Shown here: piece by piece, positions 1 through 6,365 of the stretch
Numbering within the stretch: the stretch's first letter is position 1
Layout of the letters: each line of letters opens with the position of its first letter
Source: Paracoccaceae bacterium
Lineage (GTDB): Bacteria; Pseudomonadota; Alphaproteobacteria; Rhodobacterales; Rhodobacteraceae
Assembly: GCA_016937725.1 (NCBI GenBank)
Contig: JAFGVZ010000238.1
Coordinates: 1 to 7,514 of the forward strand
Direction of reading: 5' to 3'
DNA length: 7,514 bases
Program-made: the position numbers and the translations under genes
The notes under the pieces: model-generated
Told to the model about the DNA's origin: nothing
What the model saw: the letters and a program-made list of their open reading frames with translations, nothing else
The model's database searches: none

Positions 1-20
1 CTTCGCATACCGCTACCGAT

Positions 21-42
21 GGGCTGCGTCCAGCCCTTGGTT
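21..42 (+). terminator. Possible terminator of a gene left of the window
   Basis: A perfect 6-bp inverted repeat is present: GGGCTG at 21-26, loop CGTC, CAGCCC at 31-36, followed by TTGGTT. The stem is short and the T-run is broken, so this is only a weak intrinsic terminator candidate. If real, it would end a + strand transcript entering from the left. The rest of 1-154 holds no convincing gene: the frames open from the left edge encode nothing recognisable. Confidence 0.25.
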
Positions 43-140
43 GCGCTGCTGGGTAATAGCAATGGCAAATACCTGCCAGCGCCCGCGCGTGCCTGTTTCC
101 ACCGCAACCGGCGCAGGCTAGGCTGTGCTGGAATTCGCAC

Positions 141-146
141 AAAGGA
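141..146 (+). promoter_or_regulatory. Shine-Dalgarno site fixing the start of the DUF4139 gene
   Basis: AAAGGA lies 8 nt upstream of the ATG at 155. An in-frame GTG at 125 would add ten residues in front of an otherwise textbook signal peptide and would place this site inside the coding region. The ATG at 155 is therefore preferred. Confidence 0.6.
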
Positions 147-154
147 CCAACCCC

Positions 155-2005
155 ATGCGCCCCATCGCCGTTCTGTTGCTCTGCACCGCGCTGACCCAAC
201 CCGCCTTGGCCCAGACCGACCTACGCGCTGTAACATTGTCGACCGCCGGCGTCGCCATGCTGGAAGCCGAGGGGCAGATGGAGCCGGATGGTCTGCGCCT
301 GACGCTGCGGCGCGACGATATGAACGATTTTCTGAAATCGCTGCGGCTGGCCGATCCAACAGGTGCCACGCCCCGCCTGACCATGCCGGGACCGGGCGGG
401 CTAGCGGATGCCTTCGCCACCCTGCCCTTTCCGCCAGAGGCCCTGTCGGACCTAACCGCCCTGATCGACGCAATGCAAGGCGCACCCGCGCGACTGACGC
501 GCCGCGCGGTAACGCTGGAAGGCCGCCTGATGGGCACTGGGCCAACCCCTTGTGACGATGGGCGCGCGGGCTGTGTGGCGGTGTCGGTCATGGATGACGC
601 GGGCCAGATCGTGCAGATGCCATTGGATGATGCGACCACGCTTGTGCTGGACGACGCCGCCGACCGCGCGGCGCTTGAAACCGCGCTGGATGCCATCCGC
701 GCCCAAGGTCGCGCCAGCCGGGTCGAGGTGACAATCGACAGCGCCGACACGTCCCCCCGCAGCGTGGGTCTTGGCTGGCTGCAACCCGCACCGGTCTGGA
801 AAACGGCATGGCGCGCGGTCGATGGACCGGATGGGCTGTCGCTGACTAGCTGGGCCGTGGTTGAAAACACCACGGGACAAGATTGGGACAATGTCTCGCT
901 GACATTGGCCACGGGGGCTGTGCGCGCACTCGATGCACGCCTATATGACAGGGTGGATGCCCCGCGCGAAAAAGCACCCCAATTCGCGCCCATGCTGGCA
1001 GAATCTGCCATGGCGCGCAGCTTTGCCGACGCCCCAATGGTCGAGGCCGCGCCGGTCCAGATGACCGAGGGCACCAGCTTTTCCGCCTATACCTTGTCAG
1101 AGCCGGTGACATTGGCCAGCGGCCAAATGCTGTCCCTTCCTTTCCTGCAAGAACAGGCCCAGAACGCTCGGCTGACCGTCTATTACGGCAGCAGCTACGC
1201 GCCCCACCCGATCATGGCGCTGGAGGTGGAAAACCCCCTGCCCCTGCGTCTGCCTGCGGGCATTGTCACCGTCTATGACGAAACGCGCGGCCATGCGGGC
1301 GATGCGATGATGCCGGAACTGGCCCCTGGCGAAACGGCGTTGGTGGAATTTGCCGAGGATACAGCGGTTTCCATCCGCGAGGACAGGGCAGAGCAATCGA
1401 CGGTGACAGAGGCCACGTTGTCGGATGGTGTGCTGATCCTATCCGAGCGGGTTGAGCTAAGCACCACCTACCGCATGGAAGGGGCAGAGGTCGGCGCGCG
1501 CGTGCTGACGCTTTTGCACCCCGCGCGCCCCGGTTGGGACATACAAACCGAAGGCGGCGTCGCAGAATTGAACGCCACGCGTTTCAACCTTGATTTGCCG
1601 CAAGGCCAAATCACCCGTTTCGATGTCCTCGAAACCCGCACCAGCCGCACACGACTGGCGCTTCTGGATATGTCGCAAGAAGATCTTGCCTATTGGGAAG
1701 GGCGCATCCCGACGCCCGAAACCCGCGCCTTGCTCGAAAACTTGCGCGACCTGCGCGCGATGCAAGCGAATCTAGAGGATCAGATCGTCCGCACGCGCAA
1801 CGCGGAATCCCAACTCATCGCGGATCAGGATCGGCTTGTCGGTCTCATCGCCCAACTGGGTGACGAGAGTTCTGCGACGGACATGCGCCGGGCGCGTGTC
1901 GATGCAATAGAGGCCGAGATCGATGCCCTGCGCACAGAGCGCGGAAACCTTGAACGCAGTCTGTCAGAAACAACGGACGCGTTGCGGGACCTGTTGGCAG
2001 GTTAA
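155..2005 (+). CDS. Secreted DUF4139-domain protein with C-terminal coiled coil
   Basis: A 616-residue protein that begins with a Sec signal peptide: a short basic start, hydrophobic residues 4-14, and a probable cleavage site ALA|Q after residue 19. It is thus predicted to be periplasmic or surface-exposed. The early segment (about residues 22-65, TLSTAGVAMLEAEG... and DDMNDFLKSL) resembles the N-terminal part of proteins carrying DUF4139. A central domain from about residue 205 to 500 contains SWAVVENTTGQDWDNVSLTL, which fits the DUF4139 pattern of an N-T-G-x-D-W core followed by alternating strands. From about residue 515 to the end the protein is rich in Leu, Glu, Arg and Gln in heptad-like spacing, indicating a long coiled coil. 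The canonical MuiA-type arrangement has DUF4140, then a coiled coil, then DUF4139, so the order here differs. The molecular function is unknown for the family. The start at ATG 155 is supported by AAAGGA 8 nt upstream. The gene is monocistronic as far as can be seen and converges on ubiK. Confidence 0.85.
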   Translation: MRPIAVLLLCTALTQPALAQTDLRAVTLSTAGVAMLEAEGQMEPDGLRLTLRRDDMNDFLKSLRLADPTGATPRLTMPGPGGLADAFATLPFPPEALSDLTALIDAMQGAPARLTRRAVTLEGRLMGTGPTPCDDGRAGCVAVSVMDDAGQIVQMPLDDATTLVLDDAADRAALETALDAIRAQGRASRVEVTIDSADTSPRSVGLGWLQPAPVWKTAWRAVDGPDGLSLTSWAVVENTTGQDWDNVSLTLATGAVRALDARLYDRVDAPREKAPQFAPMLAESAMARSFADAPMVEAAPVQMTEGTSFSAYTLSEPVTLASGQMLSLPFLQEQAQNARLTVYYGSSYAPHPIMALEVENPLPLRLPAGIVTVYDETRGHAGDAMMPELAPGETALVEFAEDTAVSIREDRAEQSTVTEATLSDGVLILSERVELSTTYRMEGAEVGARVLTLLHPARPGWDIQTEGGVAELNATRFNLDLPQGQITRFDVLETRTSRTRLALLDMSQEDLAYWEGRIPTPETRALLENLRDLRAMQANLEDQIVRTRNAESQLIADQDRLVGLIAQLGDESSATDMRRARVDAIEAEIDALRTERGNLERSLSETTDALRDLLAG

Positions 2006-2031
2006 CTTGCGGCAGTCGGGCTTATCGCATG

Positions 2032-2067
2032 AGAAAAGCGGAATGGGGCGTTGCACCGCCGCATTCC
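2032..2067 (-). terminator. Rho-independent terminator of ubiK, possibly bidirectional
   Basis: An inverted repeat lies between the two convergent genes. GGAATG (2040-2045) and GGCG (2047-2050) pair with CGCC (2057-2060) and CATTCC (2062-2067). There is one G/G mismatch and a 6-nt loop. Read on the minus strand, the stem is followed by GC and then TTTTCTC, a usable U-tract placed 12 nt past the ubiK stop codon. On the plus strand only a weak CCTTTCC follows, so any termination of the DUF4139 transcript here would be less efficient. Confidence 0.65.
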
Positions 2068-2079
2068 CGACCTTTCCGT

Positions 2080-2328
2080 TCAGCGCTTATTCCCGGCTTC
2101 CAGAGCTTCGATCCGCGCTTGCAGCGCCGCGTTTTCCTCGCGCGCTTTTTGGGCCATGGCGCGCACCGCGTCGAATTCCTCGCGGGTGACGAAATCGCGG
2201 TCAGCCAGCCAGCGGTCGAGCAGGCTTTTCATCGCTGTCTCGGCCTCTGTGCGTGCGCCTTGCGCCACGCCCATGGCATTGGTCATCAGTTGCGACATGT
2301 CGTCCAGAAACTTGTTGCGGCTTTGCAT
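2080..2328 (-). CDS. ubiK: UbiK-family (BMFP domain) ubiquinone synthesis accessory factor
   Basis: A small acidic-to-neutral protein of 82 residues beginning MQSRNKFLDDMSQLMTNAMG. It matches the BMFP/DUF526 (YqiC, UbiK) family in length and plan: an amphipathic N-terminal helix (about residues 4-40) followed by a charged coiled coil (about 46-78, starting DFVTREEFDAVR). In enterobacteria UbiK aids aerobic ubiquinone synthesis by interacting with UbiJ, and it forms trimers through the coiled coil. The family also showed membrane-fusogenic behaviour in vitro. The frame is open 17 codons further upstream, but AAAGGAG sits 5 nt before the ATG at 2328 and the family begins at this point. The gene diverges from lgt across a 116-bp gap and ends in a hairpin terminator. 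Its exact role in alphaproteobacteria is inferred from the family. Confidence 0.85.
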   Translation of the reverse strand: MQSRNKFLDDMSQLMTNAMGVAQGARTEAETAMKSLLDRWLADRDFVTREEFDAVRAMAQKAREENAALQARIEALEAGNKR

Positions 2329-2333
2329 GATGG

Positions 2334-2340
2334 CTCCTTT
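2334..2340 (-). promoter_or_regulatory. Strong Shine-Dalgarno site of ubiK
   Basis: On the minus strand AAAGGAG lies 5 nt before the ATG at 2328. It is the best ribosome binding site in the window and decides between the ATG at 2328 and the longer open frame. Confidence 0.7.
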
Positions 2341-2357
2341 GCCGAAGGCTTTTGCCT

Positions 2358-2386
2358 GATATGTGACCTGCCTGCCCAAAACGCAA
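2358..2386 (-). promoter_or_regulatory. Weak candidate sigma-70 promoter of ubiK
   Basis: Read on the minus strand, TTGCGT (2386-2381) and CATATC (2363-2358) are separated by 17 nt, about 30 nt before the ubiK start. Each hexamer matches the consensus at only three positions. Correct spacing and location in the divergent gap are the main support. Confidence 0.25.
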
Positions 2387-2444
2387 GGTTGACTTCCCCT
2401 TGCCCGCCGCGCCAGACAGTCGCAACCCTAGCCCGGACCTTGCC

Positions 2445-3338
2445 ATGCTGTCGCCCCTTGCCATCCTCTTCCCCGATCTGCGCCCGGAGATATTCTCGGT
2501 CGATATCGGCAATTTCAGCTTCGCACTGCGCTGGTATGCGCTGGCCTATATCGCGGGCTTTCTGTTGGGTTGGTGGATCATCATGCGGCTGATGGCGCGG
2601 CCTGTTTTGTGGCCTGACAACACAGCCCCCATGCCGCCTGCGAAGGTCGAAGGCTTGCTGACATGGGTCATCATCGGCGTCATCTTGGGCGGGCGGCTGG
2701 GCTTCGTGCTGTTCTACCAAGCGGGCTATTACCTTGAATACCCATCGCAAATTCTGCGCATCTGGGAGGGCGGCATGTCCTTTCACGGCGGATTTGCGGG
2801 CGTCATCGTGGCTGGGCTTTTATACTGTCGCCGCCACGACGTCCCGCCGATGCAACTGGCCGATGCGATGGCATTGGTCGCGCCCATCGGGATCGGGCTG
2901 GGACGGTTAGCGAATTTCATCAATGCCGAACTTTGGGGGCGGCCCACGCTTGCGCCGTGGGGCGTTATCTTTCCCGGCCCTGCCGCGCAAAGCTGCCCGT
3001 GGGATTGGCCGAGCACGCTCTGCGCCCGCCATCCCACGCAGCTATATGAGGCGGCGCTGGAAGGGGCCGTGCTCTTTGCCGTGCTGGCGTGGTTGGTCTG
3101 GCGGCGCGGCGCGCTGAAGCAACCGGGCTTGGCGACCGGCGTTTTCGTTGCAGGCTATGGCTTGGGGCGGTTCACGGTCGAATTCTGGCGACAAGCCGAT
3201 GCGCAATTCATCACACCTGACAACCCGCTGGGGCATGTGCTGGCACTTGGCCCCTTGGGCGTTAGCATGGGCCAGGTGCTGTCACTGCCGATGATAGCAA
3301 TCGGGCTTGCACTGATTTTGCTAGCACGACGGGTATGA
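2445..3338 (+). CDS. lgt: Prolipoprotein diacylglyceryl transferase
   Basis: Lgt is the inner-membrane enzyme that transfers diacylglycerol from phosphatidylglycerol to the lipobox cysteine of prolipoproteins, the first step of lipoprotein maturation. The 297-residue product has about seven hydrophobic segments (roughly 28-50, 71-92, 113-127, 139-155, 203-219, 228-241 and 273-294). All family motifs are visible: FHGGFAG with His114, the signature GRLANFINAELWG at 153-165 (Arg154, Asn157, Glu162), RHPTQLYE at 195-202, and GRFTVEFWR at 241-249, whose Arg242 corresponds to the essential Arg near the C terminus. The frame is open upstream to 2400, but the ATG at 2445 gives the usual family start; only a weak GGA lies 6 nt before it. 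The gene opens a three-gene operon and its stop overlaps the next start (ATGA). The small lipoprotein at 7139-7432 would be one substrate. Confidence 0.97.
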   Translation: MLSPLAILFPDLRPEIFSVDIGNFSFALRWYALAYIAGFLLGWWIIMRLMARPVLWPDNTAPMPPAKVEGLLTWVIIGVILGGRLGFVLFYQAGYYLEYPSQILRIWEGGMSFHGGFAGVIVAGLLYCRRHDVPPMQLADAMALVAPIGIGLGRLANFINAELWGRPTLAPWGVIFPGPAAQSCPWDWPSTLCARHPTQLYEAALEGAVLFAVLAWLVWRRGALKQPGLATGVFVAGYGLGRFTVEFWRQADAQFITPDNPLGHVLALGPLGVSMGQVLSLPMIAIGLALILLARRV

Positions 3339-4399
3339 CGGCGCTGGCGGACATCCTGCGTCGCCAGATCGCGGCGCAAGGGCCGATCACAGTCGCGGAG
3401 TATATGGCCCAATGCCTGCTGCATCCGCGCCATGGCTATTACATCACCCGCGACCCGCTTGGGCAGGCGGGCGATTTCACCACCGCACCTGAAATCAGCC
3501 AGATGTTTGGCGAATTATTGGGCTTGCTCATCGCGCAGGTCTGGATGGACCAGGGCGCATCCGCGCGCTTTGCCTTGGCCGAACTTGGTCCCGGGCGCGG
3601 CACGCTCATGGCCGATATTCTACGCGCCACGGCGCGGGTGCCGGGGTTCCACGCAGGGGCAGAGCTGCACTTGGTCGAAGCATCTCCGGTTTTGCGCGCG
3701 GCGCAGGCCCAGCGCGTGCCCGGTGCGGTCTGGCATGACACATCCGACAGCCTGCCCGAGGATTGCCCGCTTTTCGTGGTTGCCAATGAGTTTTTCGACG
3801 CCCTGCCCATCCGCCAATTCCTGCGCCACCCCAAGGGCTGGGTCGAGCGCGTGGTGGGGCTGGAAGGCGACAAGCTGGCGTTTGGCTTGACACCGCCTGC
3901 CCCGCTATCCGGCTTGGACCACCAGCTGGACGGCACCCCAGAGGGCAGCATGGTGGAAACCTGCGCCCCGGCCCTGCCGATCATCGACGCGATCAGCACA
4001 CGCATTCAACGCCATGGCGGCTTTGCGATAATCATCGATTATGGCGATTGGGGCAGCACGGGCGATACGTTGCAAGCCATCTGGCGGCAACAAAAAGACC
4101 ATCCGCTGGCCAATCCGGGCGAAGCCGACCTGACGGCGCATGTCGATTTCCGCGCCTTGGCAGAGGCCAGCCCCTTGGCCGCAACGCCGTTAACCTCGCA
4201 AGGCGCGCTGCTTGCACAGCTTGGAATAGCCCAACGCGCGCAGGTGCTTGCCCAAGGTCTGACAGGGGCGGCGCTTGAAAGCCATCTGGCCGCATATCGG
4301 CGCTTGACCGATGCCGCGGAAATGGGCCAGCTATTCAAGGCGCTCGGTCTTTACCCGGTCGGTGCGCCGCAACCGCCCGGTTTTGGACAGGTGACGTGA
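3335..4399 (+). CDS. NDUFAF7/MidA-type SAM-dependent methyltransferase (DUF185)
   Basis: A 354-residue cytosolic class I methyltransferase of the DUF185 family. Landmarks in order are HPRHGYYITRD (30-40), GDFTTAPEISQMFGE (46-60), the SAM-binding loop ELGPGRGTL (83-91), a probable ribose-binding acid in LVEASP (Glu115), the family-specific NEFFDALPI (151-159), and a downstream IDYGDWG and PGEADLTAHVDF region. The family's best-known member, mitochondrial NDUFAF7, symmetrically dimethylates an arginine of the complex I subunit NDUFS2 (bacterial NuoD) during assembly. A similar target here is inference. The start ATG overlaps the lgt stop by 4 nt and the stop overlaps the pgeF start by 4 nt, so translation is probably coupled. 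No strong Shine-Dalgarno site precedes it. Length and motifs are complete, so there is no sign of decay. Family assignment is secure; the substrate is not known. Confidence 0.92.
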   Translation: MTALADILRRQIAAQGPITVAEYMAQCLLHPRHGYYITRDPLGQAGDFTTAPEISQMFGELLGLLIAQVWMDQGASARFALAELGPGRGTLMADILRATARVPGFHAGAELHLVEASPVLRAAQAQRVPGAVWHDTSDSLPEDCPLFVVANEFFDALPIRQFLRHPKGWVERVVGLEGDKLAFGLTPPAPLSGLDHQLDGTPEGSMVETCAPALPIIDAISTRIQRHGGFAIIIDYGDWGSTGDTLQAIWRQQKDHPLANPGEADLTAHVDFRALAEASPLAATPLTSQGALLAQLGIAQRAQVLAQGLTGAALESHLAAYRRLTDAAEMGQLFKALGLYPVGAPQPPGFGQVT

Positions 4400-5154
4400 C
4401 GCTAGAGATTATCACATCGGATGCGCTTGCGCCCCTGCGGCATGGGTTTTTCACCCGGCGCGGCGGCGCCTCTTCCGGTATTTTCGCGGGGCTGAATTGT
4501 GGCCCCGGTTCAACCGATCAAAGCGACAGCGTGCGCCTGAACCGCGCCCGCGTGGCCACCGCGATGGAGGTGGAGCCGAACGCGCTTGTCACCGTGCACC
4601 AAGTGCATTCGGCAGATGTGGCCAGCATAAACGCGCCCTTGGCAGATGCCGACCGCCCGCGCGCCGACGCGGTTGTGACCGCAACGCCGGGGCTGGCGCT
4701 GGCCATTCTGACCGCAGATTGTCAGCCGGTCTTGTTTGCCGATGCGGATGCGGGCGTCATCGGTGCCGCCCATGCCGGTTGGCGCGGCGCGCTGGATGGG
4801 GTGCTCGAGCAAACGATTGATGCGATGATCGCCCTTGGCGCGCGGCGCGACAATATCACCGCCGTGATCGGCCCCTGCATCAGCCAACGCAATTACGAGG
4901 TTGGGCAGGATTTTCTGGAAAAGTTCCTGGATGAAGACCCCGATCACACCCACCACTTCGCCAATGGCGAGAACGGGCGCTACCAGTTCGACCTGCCGGG
5001 CTTTAGCCTTGCTCGTCTACGTGCAGCGGGGGTCGATGCGCATTGGACCGGGCACTGCACCTATGCCGACCCGGCGGCGTTCTATTCCTACCGCCGGTCC
5101 TGCCACGAGGGGCAGGCCGATTACGGGCGGCTGATTTCGGTCATCCGGCTTTAG
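4396..5154 (+). CDS. pgeF: Peptidoglycan editing factor PgeF (YfiH/laccase domain)
   Basis: A 252-residue member of the YfiH/DUF152 family. In E. coli this protein prevents L-serine from replacing L-alanine in the peptidoglycan stem peptide, acting on the wrongly charged UDP-MurNAc precursor. Homologues (including LACC1/FAMIN) act on purine nucleosides. The metal-binding triad is intact: His71 in QVHSAD, Cys109 in ADCQPVLF and His126 in GAAHAGWRG. Other conserved blocks are HGFFTRRGGASSGIFAGLN (16-34), IGPCISQRNYEV and YADPAAFYSYRR near the C terminus. The start is the GTG at 4396, inside the GTGA overlap with the methyltransferase stop; GGA at 4385-4387 lies 8 nt before it. The gene ends the lgt operon and its stop codon overlaps the stop of the convergent YbdK-like gene. 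No signal peptide, so it is cytoplasmic. Confidence 0.95.
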   Translation: MTLEIITSDALAPLRHGFFTRRGGASSGIFAGLNCGPGSTDQSDSVRLNRARVATAMEVEPNALVTVHQVHSADVASINAPLADADRPRADAVVTATPGLALAILTADCQPVLFADADAGVIGAAHAGWRGALDGVLEQTIDAMIALGARRDNITAVIGPCISQRNYEVGQDFLEKFLDEDPDHTHHFANGENGRYQFDLPGFSLARLRAAGVDAHWTGHCTYADPAAFYSYRRSCHEGQADYGRLISVIRL

Positions 5155-6293
5155 GCGTCCAGCCCTGCGTTGAATTCCGCCATCAAGGCGCGCACGACTT
5201 CGCGCAGCGCTTCGGGAGCGGCTGCGCCCGCATCCACCGCTTTGGTATAGACTGCGCGCTGGCGTTCGGCGCTGGTGCCATGGGCGACTATATCTTGCGC
5301 GGCGCGCAATTCGTTCAGGCAGCCCAAAGCCATGGCGTCAGAGTCCAGAAGGTCGATCAGTTCCGCCACCAATTCGCCCATGGGTGCCACCGCGCCGCGT
5401 CCGATATCCAGCAGCCCCTCGCGTGGGCCGTAGCGCTGCGCCCGCCAGCGGTTTTCGGCAATCAGGAAGCGGTCATAGATGCGCCAGCGTTGGTTGCGGC
5501 GGCGCAACTCGACCAGCATGCGGGTGATGGATTGCACAAGCGCTGCAATCGTCAGCGTATACTCCATGATCGGCATGACGTCGCAAATCCGCGCCTCGAT
5601 TGTCGGAAAGCGGGCCGAGGGGCGAATATCCCACCAGATTTTCGACGTGTCCTCGATCAGCCCTGCCCCAATCAGCATATCGACCGAGCGGCGATATTCG
5701 GCATAAGAGATGAAATCGGGCGGCAAGCCGGTGCGCGGCAGGTTGTCGAACACGCTCAGCCGGTAGCTGTTCAGCCCGGTATCCTGCCCGCCCCAAAAGG
5801 GCGAGGAGGTGGACAAGGCCAGCAGGTGCGGCAGAAAATAGCTGATCTGGCGCATGATATCCATGCGCAGGTCATCATCCGGCAGGCCCACATGCACATG
5901 CGTGCCGCAGATCAGCATGCGCCGCACCACGCCGCCCAGATCGCGCGCCAGATCGTCATAGCGGGGCTTTTCGGTGTGTTTGCGCGATTGCCAATCGGCG
6001 AAGGGATGGCAGGACACGGCCAAAGGCGCCATGCCATATTGGGCCGCACAGCTGGCAATCGTGCGGCGCAGATGCCCCAGATCGGCACGCGCCTCGGCCA
6101 CGCTGGCGCAAATCCCGGTGCCGACCTCGATCTGGCAGGCCAGAAATTCGGGCGAGACCTGATCGCCCAGTGCCTGCGCGCAGTCGCGCATCAGCGCATC
6201 GGGCACATCGACCAGCGCACAGGTTTCGGCATCGACCAGAAGGTATTCTTCTTCAATGCCAAGCGTATAATCAACATCCACCATGCGGAACAT
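5151..6293 (-). CDS. YbdK-type carboxylate-amine ligase (GCS2 family)
   Basis: A 380-residue protein of the glutamate-cysteine ligase type 2 family, close to E. coli YbdK in length. YbdK has weak gamma-glutamylcysteine ligase activity in vitro; the physiological substrates of this branch are not established. Visible family blocks are TLGIEEEYLLVD (10-21, metal-binding acids), QIEVGTG (54-60), CGTHVHVGLPD (129-139), SSPFWGGQDTGLNSYR (163-178), WWDIRPS (220-226) and TIEARICDV (231-239). The catalytic core therefore appears complete. The start is uncertain: ATG at 6293 or 6284, both just before the conserved core and neither with a clear Shine-Dalgarno site. The frame stays open to 6488, but the extra 65 residues overlap the divergent gene and look non-native. 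The TAA stop overlaps the TAG of pgeF tail to tail. Cytoplasmic, ATP-dependent. Confidence 0.92.
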   Translation of the reverse strand: MFRMVDVDYTLGIEEEYLLVDAETCALVDVPDALMRDCAQALGDQVSPEFLACQIEVGTGICASVAEARADLGHLRRTIASCAAQYGMAPLAVSCHPFADWQSRKHTEKPRYDDLARDLGGVVRRMLICGTHVHVGLPDDDLRMDIMRQISYFLPHLLALSTSSPFWGGQDTGLNSYRLSVFDNLPRTGLPPDFISYAEYRRSVDMLIGAGLIEDTSKIWWDIRPSARFPTIEARICDVMPIMEYTLTIAALVQSITRMLVELRRRNQRWRIYDRFLIAENRWRAQRYGPREGLLDIGRGAVAPMGELVAELIDLLDSDAMALGCLNELRAAQDIVAHGTSAERQRAVYTKAVDAGAAAPEALREVVRALMAEFNAGLDA

Positions 6294-6365
6294 GCTGCCG
6301 CGAAAAAAACCGCCGCGCAAGAATTTGCTGTGGCGAGACGCGCAACAGCGCGGTAGCCATACCGC
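6294..6365. other. Divergent intergenic region with an A7 tract
   Basis: This 72-bp gap must hold the 5' signals of both the YbdK-like gene and the DUF3445 gene. It contains a run of seven A at 6302-6308, directly upstream of the minus-strand start, but no consensus -35/-10 pair that I can support and no Shine-Dalgarno sequence facing either gene. Confidence 0.4.

Noticed and set aside
19..555. A 178-codon + strand frame covering the left edge and the start of the DUF4139 gene
   Set aside because: Arg/Pro/Ala-rich, no recognisable domain, and it conflicts with the well-supported gene starting at 155.
118..1074. A 318-codon open frame on the - strand opposite the DUF4139 gene
   Set aside because: It is a Ser/Ala/Arg-rich shadow frame with no domain-like pattern, while the + strand frame has a signal peptide, a Shine-Dalgarno site and family motifs.
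2389..2418. TTGACT as a -35 element for lgt
   Set aside because: The hexamer is good, but no acceptable -10 lies 16-18 nt downstream (the best is CAGACA), so a promoter cannot be supported as a feature.
3439..4005. A 188-codon open frame on the - strand within the methyltransferase gene
   Set aside because: Low-complexity Ser/Pro/Arg composition and full antisense overlap with a gene carrying intact motifs.
5043..6356. A 437-codon open frame on the + strand opposite the YbdK-like gene
   Set aside because: It is antisense to a gene with complete family motifs, has a His/Gln/Ala/Arg-rich composition typical of reverse-strand reading of GC-rich DNA, starts inside pgeF and matches no family I recognise.
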